Positions 8,408 to 17,650 of a DNA stretch of 64,000 bases are shown here, piece after piece. Origin of the DNA: Clostridium pasteurianum (GTDB lineage: Bacteria > Bacillota > Clostridia > Clostridiales > Clostridiaceae); the NCBI RefSeq assembly GCF_001705235.1, contig NZ_MCGV01000001.1:2232001-2296000 (forward strand), given 5' to 3'. The notes below the pieces were generated by a model. That model saw only the letters and a program-made list of their open reading frames with translations. It searched no databases and had not been told where the DNA came from. The position numbers were made by a program, and so were the translations under genes. Every line of letters starts with the position of its first letter. The first letter of the stretch is position 1.

Positions 8408-9652
8408 TTATTTCAATTCATGAATAAACAGTCCACTTCTAAGCTTAGGTTCAAACCAGGTTGATTTAGGCGGCATTACATTATTACTATCAGCGACACC
8501 CATTAAATCTTCTATTGTTGTAGGATACATTGAGAACGCTATTTTCATATCTGTATTTGCTCTTTTTTCTAGTTCCTTAAGTCCTCTTATTCCTCCTACA
8601 AATTCAATTCTATCATCTTCTCTAGGGTCACCTATATTTAAAATAGGATGAAGAAGATTGTTTTGTAAGATTGAAACATCAAGACTCAGAACAGGATCAG
8701 ATTCATCAAATGTTCCACCTTTTGCCGTTAACTTGTACCACTTTTTTTCAACATACATTCCAAATTGATGCTTTTCTTGAGGTCTATATGCTTTATCATT
8801 ATTTACTTCCTCTACCTTAAATTTTTCCTTTATATTGTTTATTAATTCAGTAACAGTCATACCATTTAAGTCCTTAACCACTCTATTGTAGTCCATTATA
8901 GCAAGTTCTTCATCAGGAAAAAGCACTGAAAGGAAGAAATTGAATTCCTCTTCTCCTGTAAAGTCTGGATTTTCTTTTCTTCTCTTAAGTCCAACTTTTA
9001 CTGCTGATGCTGCCCTATGATGTCCATCTGCAATATAAAGCGCATTTACTTTACTGAATAAATTTTCTATTTCATTTACAGTTTTATCATTATCTATTAC
9101 CCATACTATATGAGCTATTCCATCATCACTTACAAAATCATAAACAGGCTTCTTTTTAGTTTCTTCTTTAACAATTTCATTTATTCGCGTGTCAGCTCTA
9201 TAAGTTAAAAATATAGGTCCAGTATTTGCATTACAAAAGTCAACATGATTTATTCTATCCTTTTCCTTACTTGCAAGTGTAAACTCATGCTTTTTTATAA
9301 CGCCATTAATATAGTCGTCAATAGCTGTGCACCCAACTATACCTGTTTGACTTCTGCCATTCATTATCTGTCTGTATATATATAAATTTTTCTTATTATC
9401 CTGAACAAGTATTCCCTTTTCAATCATTCCATATAAATTTTCTTTAGCTTTTTCATAAACTTCTTTGCTGTACTGATCTACGCCAACTGGTAAATCTATT
9501 TGTGCCTTATCTACATGGACGAAAGATAATTCATTCTTTGCACCAATTACCCTGGCTTCCGCTGTATTCATAACATCATATGGAAGCTCTGCAACTTTGC
9601 ATGCTAATTTTTCTGTAGGTCTTATAGCCTTAAAAGCTTTTAACACTGCCAT
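8408..9652 (-). CDS. DUF1015 family protein of the serine operon
   Basis: A 414-residue cytoplasmic protein of the DUF1015 family, often found beside serA in clostridia. No membrane segments or signal peptide. The key visible motif is LYIADGHHRAASA (about residues 205-217), which resembles the G-H-[HR]-R signature of the ParB/sulfiredoxin-like fold used by some free-serine kinases. It is the third gene after the aminotransferase and serA, separated from serA by 99 bp holding a hairpin. The biochemical role is unassigned. A job in serine/phosphoserine metabolism is inferred from the shared T-box-controlled operon. ATG preceded by GGAAGAAAA-type ribosome site. Confidence 0.85.
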   Translation of the reverse strand: MAVLKAFKAIRPTEKLACKVAELPYDVMNTAEARVIGAKNELSFVHVDKAQIDLPVGVDQYSKEVYEKAKENLYGMIEKGILVQDNKKNLYIYRQIMNGRSQTGIVGCTAIDDYINGVIKKHEFTLASKEKDRINHVDFCNANTGPIFLTYRADTRINEIVKEETKKKPVYDFVSDDGIAHIVWVIDNDKTVNEIENLFSKVNALYIADGHHRAASAVKVGLKRRKENPDFTGEEEFNFFLSVLFPDEELAIMDYNRVVKDLNGMTVTELINNIKEKFKVEEVNNDKAYRPQEKHQFGMYVEKKWYKLTAKGGTFDESDPVLSLDVSILQNNLLHPILNIGDPREDDRIEFVGGIRGLKELEKRANTDMKIAFSMYPTTIEDLMGVADSNNVMPPKSTWFEPKLRSGLFIHELK

Positions 9653-9691
9653 AATAAATTTTCTTCCTTTCCTTTGTAATTTATGTAATAT

Positions 9692-9738
9692 AAAAGCCGC
9701 TGTTTATATAATCTTGTTATATAAATTATTCAGCGGCC
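9692..9738 (-). terminator. Intercistronic hairpin after serA
   Basis: GCCGCTG and CAGCGGC arms with a long AT loop lie between serA and the DUF1015 gene, followed on the minus strand by TTTTATATT. It could be a partial terminator or a processing or stability hairpin that lowers DUF1015 expression relative to serA. Confidence 0.55.
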
Positions 9739-9751
9739 TATATTTATGTCA

Positions 9752-10669
9752 CTATTTAAACATATTTTCTACAAGATTTACTATTTCTTCACCGATTCTT
9801 GCCTGAGCTTCCTTTGTTGATGCCCCAATATGTGGTGTAACTGAAACTCTAGGATTTTCTATAAGCTCCTTACAAGGTTTAGGTTCTGTTTCAAAAACGT
9901 CAAGTGCTGCCCCTGCAATCTTTCCGTTATTAAGTGCATTTAGTAAAGCTTTTTCCGAAACAACTCCACCTCTAGCACAATTTATAATAAATGCCCCCTG
10001 TTTCATTACTGCAAACTCATCTTCACCTATTACATAACCTTTTTTCTTATCATAAGGTATATGCAAAGATACAAAATCAGCCTTCTTTAAAAGTTCTTTT
10101 ATATCGTCATAAAACTCATATTTGTCATAACCTTCTGCTTTACCACATATATCGTTATAGATTACTTTCATTCCAAGTGCTTCCGCTCTCTTAGCAACTT
10201 CTCTTGCAATTCTTCCAAATCCGATAAGCCCCAATGTTTTTCCAAAAATCTCTGTTCCAGTATAAGCTTTCTTTTCCCATTTTCCCTGTCTTATAGTTAC
10301 ATTCGCAGTATTTATAAATCTTGAAACTGCAAACATATGTCCTATTGTAAGTTCAGCTACAGAAATTGTACTTGCCTTCGGAGTATTGTGTACTGTAAGC
10401 CCCTTATCTTTAGCATATGCTACATCAATATTGTCAACTCCAACCCCTGCTCTTATAACAAGTTTAAGCTTTGCCCCTGGAACTGTTGCTGCATCAATAA
10501 CTTCTTTTGTTACTTTAGTTGCAGATCTTACTATAATAACTTCAAAATCTTTTATTTTTTCTAACAATTCATCTTTATCGTAGTGATCTTCAACTACATC
10601 ATAGCCAAGCTTTCTTAATTTCTCAGCTGCGTTTTTGTTCATGCCATCATTGGCTAAAACTCTTATCAT
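9752..10669 (-). CDS. serA: D-3-phosphoglycerate dehydrogenase, short form
   Basis: It oxidises 3-phosphoglycerate to 3-phosphohydroxypyruvate with NAD+, the first step of serine synthesis. Substrate-binding and Rossmann domains are present: LGLIGFGRIAREVAKRA (about residues 145-161), then the D-2-hydroxyacid dehydrogenase signature with Arg in NCARGGVVSE, Glu in DVFETEPKP and His in TPHIGAST. At 305 residues it lacks the C-terminal ACT/regulatory domains of E. coli-type SerA (about 410 residues), so allosteric serine inhibition is probably absent and control falls to the T-box. It follows the aminotransferase by 14 bp. Confidence 0.93.
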   Translation of the reverse strand: MIRVLANDGMNKNAAEKLRKLGYDVVEDHYDKDELLEKIKDFEVIIVRSATKVTKEVIDAATVPGAKLKLVIRAGVGVDNIDVAYAKDKGLTVHNTPKASTISVAELTIGHMFAVSRFINTANVTIRQGKWEKKAYTGTEIFGKTLGLIGFGRIAREVAKRAEALGMKVIYNDICGKAEGYDKYEFYDDIKELLKKADFVSLHIPYDKKKGYVIGEDEFAVMKQGAFIINCARGGVVSEKALLNALNNGKIAGAALDVFETEPKPCKELIENPRVSVTPHIGASTKEAQARIGEEIVNLVENMFK

Positions 10670-10683
10670 TATACAAAAGCCCC

Positions 10684-11757
10684 CTATTGTAATTTTAAAA
10701 TATCATTAATATTTGCTATAAGTTCCTTTAAGTCATCCATTGTAAGGTCAGCCATATGTGCAATTCTAAATGTCTTTTCTTTTAATTTCCCATATCCATT
10801 TGATATAGCAAATCCCCTCTTACCAAGTTCCTTATTTAACTCTGCTACACTTATGCCCCTTGTATTCTTTATAGCAGTTACTGTATTAGAAAGATTATTT
10901 TCATCTCCAAATATTTCAAAATACTTTTTAGCCCAATCTCTTACGTAGTTAGCCATTTCAATATGCCTTTTATATCTATTTTCCATACCCTCTTCAAGCA
11001 TCTTATTAAGTACATAGTCAAGTGCAAACATATGTGATAATGAAGGTGTTGATGGATATTGATAAGGTTTCTTTTGTACAAATTCGTAAAGTTTAAGTAA
11101 ATCTAGATAATATCCTCTATGTTCAACTGTCTTTGCTCTTTCTACTGCTTTCTTTGAGAAAGAACATACTGCTAACCCTGGAGGAAGTCCAAGTGCTTTC
11201 TGAGATGATGTTATACAGATGTCAACTCCAAGCTTGTCTACTGGTATATCAGTTCCTCCCATAGAACTTACTGTATCAAGACACCATACTACATCTGGAT
11301 ATTTCTTTATAACTTTTGATAATTCCTCAACTGGATTCATTATTCCTGTTGAAGTTTCATTATGAGTTATAGTTATTAAATCATACTTTCCTGTTGCCAA
11401 AACTTCATCTACAAATTCAGGTTTAATTACCTCGCCCCATTCGACTTCATATAAATCAGCTGGTACATTATTATATGTTGCCATTTCATACCATCTTTTT
11501 CCAAATGCCCCTATTGAAAATACTGCTGCTCTTTTAGCTGTACATGAACGGATTGCTCCTTCCATAAGCCCACTACCAGAACTTGTTGAAAGTAATATTT
11601 CCTCTTTAGTCTGAAAAACAATTCTAAGCTTATCGCTTATTCTTTTTTGAAGTTCTGAAGCTTCTTTACTCCTATGTCCAATCATTGGTGTAGCCATTTT
11701 TTCAAGTACATCTGGTGCCACTTCTACGGGTCCAGGTATAAATAATTTCTTATGCAT
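10684..11757 (-). CDS. Class V aminotransferase, phosphoserine/serine-pyruvate type
   Basis: A PLP-dependent aminotransferase of 357 residues with the class V fold. PLP Lys lies in DICITSSQKALGLPPGLAV (about residues 178-196). The start MHKKLFIPGPVEVAPDVLEKMA is typical of the alanine-glyoxylate/serine-pyruvate group. Its position as first gene of a serine T-box operon directly ahead of serA argues that it converts 3-phosphohydroxypyruvate to phosphoserine, replacing the classical SerC sequence type; this is inference, as family members vary in substrate. Ribosome site AAGGGGG precedes the ATG. Confidence 0.85.
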   Translation of the reverse strand: MHKKLFIPGPVEVAPDVLEKMATPMIGHRSKEASELQKRISDKLRIVFQTKEEILLSTSSGSGLMEGAIRSCTAKRAAVFSIGAFGKRWYEMATYNNVPADLYEVEWGEVIKPEFVDEVLATGKYDLITITHNETSTGIMNPVEELSKVIKKYPDVVWCLDTVSSMGGTDIPVDKLGVDICITSSQKALGLPPGLAVCSFSKKAVERAKTVEHRGYYLDLLKLYEFVQKKPYQYPSTPSLSHMFALDYVLNKMLEEGMENRYKRHIEMANYVRDWAKKYFEIFGDENNLSNTVTAIKNTRGISVAELNKELGKRGFAISNGYGKLKEKTFRIAHMADLTMDDLKELIANINDILKLQ

Positions 11758-11910
11758 TTAAATGCCCCCTTATTTTTTAATTTATTTAAAATAGTTACTT
11801 TTTTGTATTATTTTTCTTAAAAAAGGTTATAAAAATAAGCAAATGATATTTGCGGAAAAAAATCCATATCAATTACTCTAATAAAGCTGAAATTTTTAAA
11901 TTTTGACAAT

Positions 11911-12121
11911 AAAAAAAGCCTTTCAATCCCCCTACTAAGGGACGAAAGACCGCGTTACCACCCTAATTAACCATTTAAAATGATTATCTTAATTGAAATA
12001 TAACGACACATTGCCGTATTGCTCATCGCAATCCCTCCGAGGCGGATTCACCAAATAACAAATATCAGTTTTCACCAACCACTGACTCTCTTTAATTGCT
12101 AAATAGTTACTATTCTCTTCA
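11911..12121 (-). promoter_or_regulatory. Serine T-box leader with attenuator
   Basis: On the minus strand the conserved T-box core GGGTGGTAACGCGG lies at 11950-11963. It is followed by a terminator hairpin (CTTTCGTCCC against GGGGATTGAAAG) with seven T's (11911-11949). Upstream are Stem I elements: the AGTAA bulge, the distal GGTTGGTG segment, then GAA-TCC-GCC, in which TCC (12044-12046) is the probable specifier codon, so the leader senses uncharged tRNA-Ser. It should switch on the aminotransferase-serA-DUF1015 operon during serine shortage. Confidence 0.9.
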
Positions 12122-12210
12122 ACGGTTTATCAAATTCTTAAATTAACTTCAAATTCATTAACTATTTTAAATTATATATTTGCAAATACATTTTGTCAAT
12201 ACCTTTTTTA

Positions 12211-12438
12211 TTATTTCTCTATATTTTTTGCAGCAATTATATCTACACCTGTATTTAATATATTTTGACATACTAAATCTCCACACTTTATAGGTGTCCC
12301 AATATAAAGTCTGCTAAGTGCCTTAGAACAATCTATAAATAATGATTTATCAATAGGTTCTCTGCTTTTTACAGGAATAACTTTTTCCTGTGATCCCTTT
12401 AATCTTACAAGTGTAGTTAGTATATCTTTATCATCCAT
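12211..12438 (-). CDS. DUF1667 protein lacking its N-terminal Cys domain
   Basis: 75 residues matching the C-terminal half of DUF1667, the small third component found with GlpA-like flavoprotein and NAD(P)-type oxidoreductase genes. The family's usual N-terminal four-cysteine segment (C-x2-C-x2-GC type) is absent. The protein starts directly at DDKDILTTLVRLKG. A clear ribosome site (AGGTGAG, 4 nt before the ATG) suggests the short form is still translated. It lies 10 nt after the flavoprotein gene. The middle partner gene of the usual trio is missing. Probably a relic or a repurposed fragment. Confidence 0.75.
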   Translation of the reverse strand: MDDKDILTTLVRLKGSQEKVIPVKSREPIDKSLFIDCSKALSRLYIGTPIKCGDLVCQNILNTGVDIIAAKNIEK

Positions 12439-12448
12439 TGCATCTCAC

Positions 12449-13840
12449 CTACATTTCATTAAATTCTTTTATTCTTCCTGTAACAATATTAGATCCTTCA
12501 CCTTTATTAAGTATATCCGTAAGTTTTTTATTTGTCTCTTTAGCTAAAATTTTAGCTACCTTATCTTCACAAGAACTTCCACAGCATTCACCACTTAGTG
12601 CTCCAGTTCTCCTCATTATTCCATATAATGTCCTAGCGCCTAACGGCCTTCTTATAGCATCAATTATTTCGCCCTCAGTAACTTGTTTGCATGCACAAAT
12701 TATTCTTCCATACTTTGAATTCATAGCTATTACTTTCTTTTTTTGCTCATTATCCATGTATCTAAATCTATATATTTCACGTCTCTTATTATAAAAATCC
12801 TTTTTAGCCTTACACTTTAAATTTTCTACTACATTTTTGCATATGTTTTCACCCACTGTAGGTGCTATAGTTGCTGCAGCATAATTTTTGCATTGAATTT
12901 TTATGTATCCTTTATTTTCCAAATTATTTTCTATTATAACCTTATCATTGCTAAATTTACAACTATAAAAATCAATAATATTATCTTCTGAAATATTATC
13001 TGATATAATATTTAGTTTTTGCCTAGCCTCTTCATAAGTAATTTCATCTTTCGTAATAACTTTTGCTATAATATTTCCGTGGAAATCCTTAAAGAAATAT
13101 ACATTATTACCCTTATCATCTAATGCAAAAATAGCATCGTTCAATTTACTATTTACTTTTCCATCTATAACAAAACAGTTATAATTATTTTTAATAAAAA
13201 TACCTTTTTCCTCATTCTTGAGTACATTTTCATTTTTGTGGGGTATAGTATTTATAACAATCTTACAGGTAAATTTATTTTTATTTGTAGTAACTTTAAA
13301 TCCTTTTGATATTTTATTTATTTCAACTACCTTTTCATTTAGTCTAAAATTAACTCCATTATCAAAGGCTACCTCACCATATGCCAGTGTTAAATCATAA
13401 GGGGAAACAACTCCCATATTATGAGATAAAATTATACTTCCATCGCCGCATTTTAATTTTTTATTTTTTAAAAACTTCTTATCCTTAAGTAATTCTATCT
13501 CTTTTACTCCTCTTGTCTTAGCTCTATTATATATTTTATTTATTACATTTTGACTTTCTTCATCAATAGCCATAACAGCAGCATCAGCTCTTTTGAATTT
13601 AACATTTAACTCACTGCAAATATGCTCCATTAATTGGTTACCACGTAATTCTAAATTGTAAGTATCCTTACTTTTTGTCTCAATTCCGTTATAAACTAAA
13701 TCTGAATTTATAATCGAAGTATCATTACCAATTTCATATTTCTTTTCAATGAGAGACACATTTAAATTGTATTTTGACAATTCATATGCCACAGCACAAC
13801 CTATTATATCTCCTCCTAAAATTAAAACATCATAATCCAT
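12449..13840 (-). CDS. GlpA-like FAD-dependent oxidoreductase with [2Fe-2S] C-terminus
   Basis: 463 residues of the DAO/GlpA type. An N-terminal FAD-binding Rossmann segment (VLILGGDIIGCAVAYELSKY) is followed by a DAO catalytic domain and a C-terminal BFD-like [2Fe-2S] region (about residues 395-450) with Cys in IICACKQVTEGE and GECCGSSCEDK. The second Gly of the canonical G-x-G-x-x-G is Asp here, which is unusual and may impair FAD binding. The ATG at 13840 has a strong ribosome site (AGGGGGG); upstream in-frame codons overlap the neighbouring gene. It is followed by the truncated DUF1667 gene. The substrate may be glycerol-3-phosphate or another 2-hydroxy acid; activity is uncertain. Confidence 0.8.
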   Translation of the reverse strand: MDYDVLILGGDIIGCAVAYELSKYNLNVSLIEKKYEIGNDTSIINSDLVYNGIETKSKDTYNLELRGNQLMEHICSELNVKFKRADAAVMAIDEESQNVINKIYNRAKTRGVKEIELLKDKKFLKNKKLKCGDGSIILSHNMGVVSPYDLTLAYGEVAFDNGVNFRLNEKVVEINKISKGFKVTTNKNKFTCKIVINTIPHKNENVLKNEEKGIFIKNNYNCFVIDGKVNSKLNDAIFALDDKGNNVYFFKDFHGNIIAKVITKDEITYEEARQKLNIISDNISEDNIIDFYSCKFSNDKVIIENNLENKGYIKIQCKNYAAATIAPTVGENICKNVVENLKCKAKKDFYNKRREIYRFRYMDNEQKKKVIAMNSKYGRIICACKQVTEGEIIDAIRRPLGARTLYGIMRRTGALSGECCGSSCEDKVAKILAKETNKKLTDILNKGEGSNIVTGRIKEFNEM

Positions 13841-13868
13841 AAAATCCCCCCTATATATAAAACTTGCA

Positions 13869-14726
13869 TTAATAGTGAACAAATATGACACTTTTATCTG
13901 TTGCAATATTATATATATATTGAGCATCCTTCAATGAAAGTCTTATTCCTCCATTAGTATCACGTTTGCCCAAGTTATTTTTTTCTCTTTTGTCTTCTTC
14001 ATCTACTATTTTACCATTTTTTCTTATTTCATTAAAGGAAACAGAATTTATAAAATAATTATTAAAAAAACATATACCATACTTGGAACTTTCCTTTTCT
14101 CTTTTATTTGAAAATTCTAATGTTTTTTTCTTAACCTTAAAAATTCCTATAGGCGTTTCATCTTGAGAATTTTTTCTTCCGGTTGAGCATTTTATTGGAT
14201 TTCTATTTATAATAACATTATTTTTATATATATTTATAACCTGCTTTGTAACATCTACATCAAATAAATTATCATAGTTTGGATAAGTTGATCCATCTAA
14301 ATTTTCTGTGTTCTTTTTCACCCATCCGTTTATTAGCTTTCCACTTTCATCAACATAATTTGTTTCACAATATATATATCCCCTTTGTTCTTTAGTTGAT
14401 ACTAACTCATCACCTTTGTTTAGAATATATATTTTAGCAGAAGCCTTGTTAATATTACTTAATAGCTGAACATTATTTTTGTTTACATAATATGTAACCT
14501 TATTGCAATCATTTGAAGAAAATACTGCAATATTATCCTTCATCCTGTATTTCATTTCTTTAGTGACCTCTGCTTTAACTTTTTTTTCATAATCTATACT
14601 TGGCGGAACATATTCCCCTTTTTCATCATTATTTGTAAAAAATACAGGAGATATCACAATACAGCTCGCTATTACTGAACTAATAACGCACGATAAAAAA
14701 AACTTTTTAATACTTCCTCTAATCAT
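13869..14726 (-). CDS. L,D-transpeptidase (YkuD)-like pseudoenzyme, membrane anchored
   Basis: 285 residues. An N-terminal hydrophobic segment (about residues 7-28, FFLSCVISSVIASCIVISPV) acts as signal or anchor. A middle SH3-like region (about 60-135) follows. The last 120 residues align with the YkuD L,D-transpeptidase fold: TGRKNSQDETPIGIFKVKKK and the C-terminal GGIRLSLKDAQYIYN. The catalytic S-H-G-C-[IV]-R motif reads T-N-G-G-I-R, so both the active-site Cys and the preceding His are lost; the upstream His-Gly is also not seen. It therefore probably binds peptidoglycan without cross-linking it. The ATG at 14726 has GGAGG upstream; an earlier in-frame ATG (14765) has none. Confidence 0.75.
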   Translation of the reverse strand: MIRGSIKKFFLSCVISSVIASCIVISPVFFTNNDEKGEYVPPSIDYEKKVKAEVTKEMKYRMKDNIAVFSSNDCNKVTYYVNKNNVQLLSNINKASAKIYILNKGDELVSTKEQRGYIYCETNYVDESGKLINGWVKKNTENLDGSTYPNYDNLFDVDVTKQVINIYKNNVIINRNPIKCSTGRKNSQDETPIGIFKVKKKTLEFSNKREKESSKYGICFFNNYFINSVSFNEIRKNGKIVDEEDKREKNNLGKRDTNGGIRLSLKDAQYIYNIATDKSVIFVHY

Positions 14727-14918
14727 TTTTTCCTCCATATATTTGCTATTATTTACAAAAGTCATTTATTTAAACAAATACATGGATAAAAAATAGAGAA
14801 ACCAGTTTAAATATTAATTTACATGCACCATAATGACTTTAACATTAACATTTTGGACACACAAACTAATTTTCACTATGATTTCTCTACAAATTAAAAC
14901 ATACTATAATTTAATACT

Positions 14919-17627
14919 TTACTTATTCAATTCGCTTAAAATATTGCCAAGCTTATTAATATCTTCCCCATATTTACTCCAATCCCCACTTTTCTGTGCA
15001 TCAATAGCTTCGTTATATAAGTCCTGAGCCTGCTTTAATTTATCCTTATTATCATTATTATTTACTGAACCGTTTTGAACCGAATTATCGTTGCCATTTT
15101 CCGCATTATTAAATATCTGCTTAAAAGCATCATTAATATTTTGGGTCATAACTATTTTACTTCCAAGTGATACAATAACCCTTTTTACTTCCGGCATGCT
15201 ATTCTTTCCCTGCGCTCTTAAATACACAGGCTCCACATACAATAAAGAGTTTTTAATTGGAATTATAGAAGTATCTCCAAAGTAAACTTTAGATCCCTGT
15301 GTATTCCACAAAGAGACTTCTCTAGAAATTGCAGGATCCTGATTTATTTTTTGCTTAAACAAATATGGACTATAAACTGTTTTTTCAGTAGGAAGCTTAT
15401 ATAGAACAAACTTACCATAGTTGTTTCCATCCATTCTAGCTCCAAATATAGCAGCCATATTATCCTTATCTTTCATATTAAAATACTCCATAAGAACCAT
15501 TTCTGCCTTTTTTTCACCTGGAAGTTTCATAACCATATATGATGAATCACTTACTCCTTTTTCACCTTCTATTTCTTTCTGATTCTTAGAAGTTTCCCAC
15601 AAATCTTCACCGTTATAAAACACTCCTGTATCCTTAACATGGTATTTTCCAAGAACATCACATTGAGTTGTAAATAAATCCTGTGGATATTTAAAGTGCT
15701 TTTTTATATCATTAGGAATTTCACTTTCACTTTTAAATAGTCCCGGAAATATCTTAGAATAACTATTAGCTATAGGATCACTTTTATCAACAACATAAAA
15801 CTTAGTAGTACCATCTACAGCATCTATAATAACTTTTACAGAATTCCTTATATAATTCACATTATTATATGGCTGGGAATACGGATATCTATCTGACGTA
15901 GTATAGGCATCCACAACCCAATACATTTTACCTCCACTTAAAACAACATATGGATCCTTATCATATGTTAAAAATGGCGCAATTTTTTTTCCTCTATCAA
16001 CTACATTTCTATTTATTAAAATCTTACTATTATTCGTTATATTTTCGGAAAGTAAGAAATTAGAATCCCTTTTATTTATGGCAAATAAAACTTTATTTAA
16101 AAATGACGCTTTTATTCCACCTTTGCCATTGTAATTATTAGTTTTATTTTCTCCTCCATTTGGATAGTCAAATTCCCCAAGTGTATTATTTGCAATAGCA
16201 TAATCATTAGTTTGTTCTCCATAATATATTCTAGGGTTTGAAATCTTAAGATTACTATCAGTTTTAGGAGGTATATCATTAATTACAAAATTAGGCTGTC
16301 CTTCACTGGTTACTGAATTAACTTTGCTCATTACAAGTCCATATCCATGAGTATATATAAGATGCCTATTCTGCCATGTATCTGCATTTCCTTCAAGTGA
16401 CTTACTGTCTATTTCTCTTAGAGATAAAAAAACTTCATTGTATTTTCCATTTATATTATATCTGTCTACATCCATATCTTTAAAATCATAATAATATCTT
16501 ATTACCTGTACCTGATTATAAAATTCTAGAGCAGGGGTAACCGAATTTATTTTTATATTATCTATAGTATCTCTATTACTTGCTATATCACTTTCAGTAA
16601 GACTATCATCTGACGGAAATTTCTTTTCATCCACATTGTCTATATTAAAAGCCCTTCTCGTGTACTTAATATTATTTTTAATATATGGCGCTTCCATATT
16701 CTTTTCATTTGATTTTACAATTAAATTTTGTACTATTTCAGAGGTAATACCCTCTCCTGCAATTAAAACTAAAATCAAACCTACAGATATAAAAATAGGC
16801 TTTATCCTATACTTTACTATACTTCTAAAAATAACAATAGATGATATTACAGCCGCAGCTATTATTATTAAGTAAAAGACAAACGACACATGTATATCTG
16901 TATAACCAGCCCCGTACACTACACCTCTCAGCGAGTAGACTAAATTAAATGCCTTTATAATGTAGCCAAATGCAACTAATAGCATTATAAAAAAAGCTAT
17001 TGTAGCAAACTGTCTTCCCGCAAAATTACTTAGTCCTCTAAAAAACTCTCCTATCCTAATCCCACCGTGAAAATTCCTATTTTCTATGCTTTCCTTTAAG
17101 TTTAATGTTATGTAAAGTACAACAGTTACTACTGCCATAAATATTAAAAACATTAACAAAACACAATATAAAGATTCTATAAGTGGAAGCTTAAACACAT
17201 AAAAAGAAACATCGATATTAAAAATAGGATCTTTTACATTAAAACTTGTTGAATTAGTAAACTGAAGTATTCTATACCAGTAAATTGATGCTGTAAAATA
17301 CGATACAATAAAAGATATAATAGCATCTACTACAATAAAGATTCTTTTTTTTATTTTTTCACTTTTACTATTTATGCTGACAACCTTATTCCATTTAATA
17401 AGTACTTTTTTCATACTCTTGCAGTAAAGCCATATGCCAATATATATAATTGCAAAAATAGGAATCATTAATTTTAACACTGCATTAATTTTAGTAAAAT
17501 AAACAGAAATATATCCAACCTCTTTAAACCATTCTAAGTTTATTATAAAATCCGTTACTTTGCCTAAAGATGCTGCTATAATTACTAAAGCTAAAATTAC
17601 AGTTACAATAGTAACCTTCTTTTTCAT
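14919..17627 (-). CDS. UPF0182 family large membrane protein
   Basis: 902 residues. The first 320 contain about seven membrane helices. The remainder is a large soluble, probably extracytoplasmic domain (for example YTHGYGLVMSKVN and PRIYYGEQTNDYAIANN), the hallmark pattern of UPF0182. The C-terminal 60 residues are Asn/Asp rich, then helical. The function of the family is unknown. The ATG at 17627 fits the ribosome site GAGGTGG with a 6-nt gap; an upstream in-frame GTG overlaps that site. Standalone on the minus strand, just downstream of niaR. Confidence 0.9.
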   Translation of the reverse strand: MKKKVTIVTVILALVIIAASLGKVTDFIINLEWFKEVGYISVYFTKINAVLKLMIPIFAIIYIGIWLYCKSMKKVLIKWNKVVSINSKSEKIKKRIFIVVDAIISFIVSYFTASIYWYRILQFTNSTSFNVKDPIFNIDVSFYVFKLPLIESLYCVLLMFLIFMAVVTVVLYITLNLKESIENRNFHGGIRIGEFFRGLSNFAGRQFATIAFFIMLLVAFGYIIKAFNLVYSLRGVVYGAGYTDIHVSFVFYLIIIAAAVISSIVIFRSIVKYRIKPIFISVGLILVLIAGEGITSEIVQNLIVKSNEKNMEAPYIKNNIKYTRRAFNIDNVDEKKFPSDDSLTESDIASNRDTIDNIKINSVTPALEFYNQVQVIRYYYDFKDMDVDRYNINGKYNEVFLSLREIDSKSLEGNADTWQNRHLIYTHGYGLVMSKVNSVTSEGQPNFVINDIPPKTDSNLKISNPRIYYGEQTNDYAIANNTLGEFDYPNGGENKTNNYNGKGGIKASFLNKVLFAINKRDSNFLLSENITNNSKILINRNVVDRGKKIAPFLTYDKDPYVVLSGGKMYWVVDAYTTSDRYPYSQPYNNVNYIRNSVKVIIDAVDGTTKFYVVDKSDPIANSYSKIFPGLFKSESEIPNDIKKHFKYPQDLFTTQCDVLGKYHVKDTGVFYNGEDLWETSKNQKEIEGEKGVSDSSYMVMKLPGEKKAEMVLMEYFNMKDKDNMAAIFGARMDGNNYGKFVLYKLPTEKTVYSPYLFKQKINQDPAISREVSLWNTQGSKVYFGDTSIIPIKNSLLYVEPVYLRAQGKNSMPEVKRVIVSLGSKIVMTQNINDAFKQIFNNAENGNDNSVQNGSVNNNDNKDKLKQAQDLYNEAIDAQKSGDWSKYGEDINKLGNILSELNK

Positions 17628-17650
17628 AACATCCACCTCATTTTTTATTT

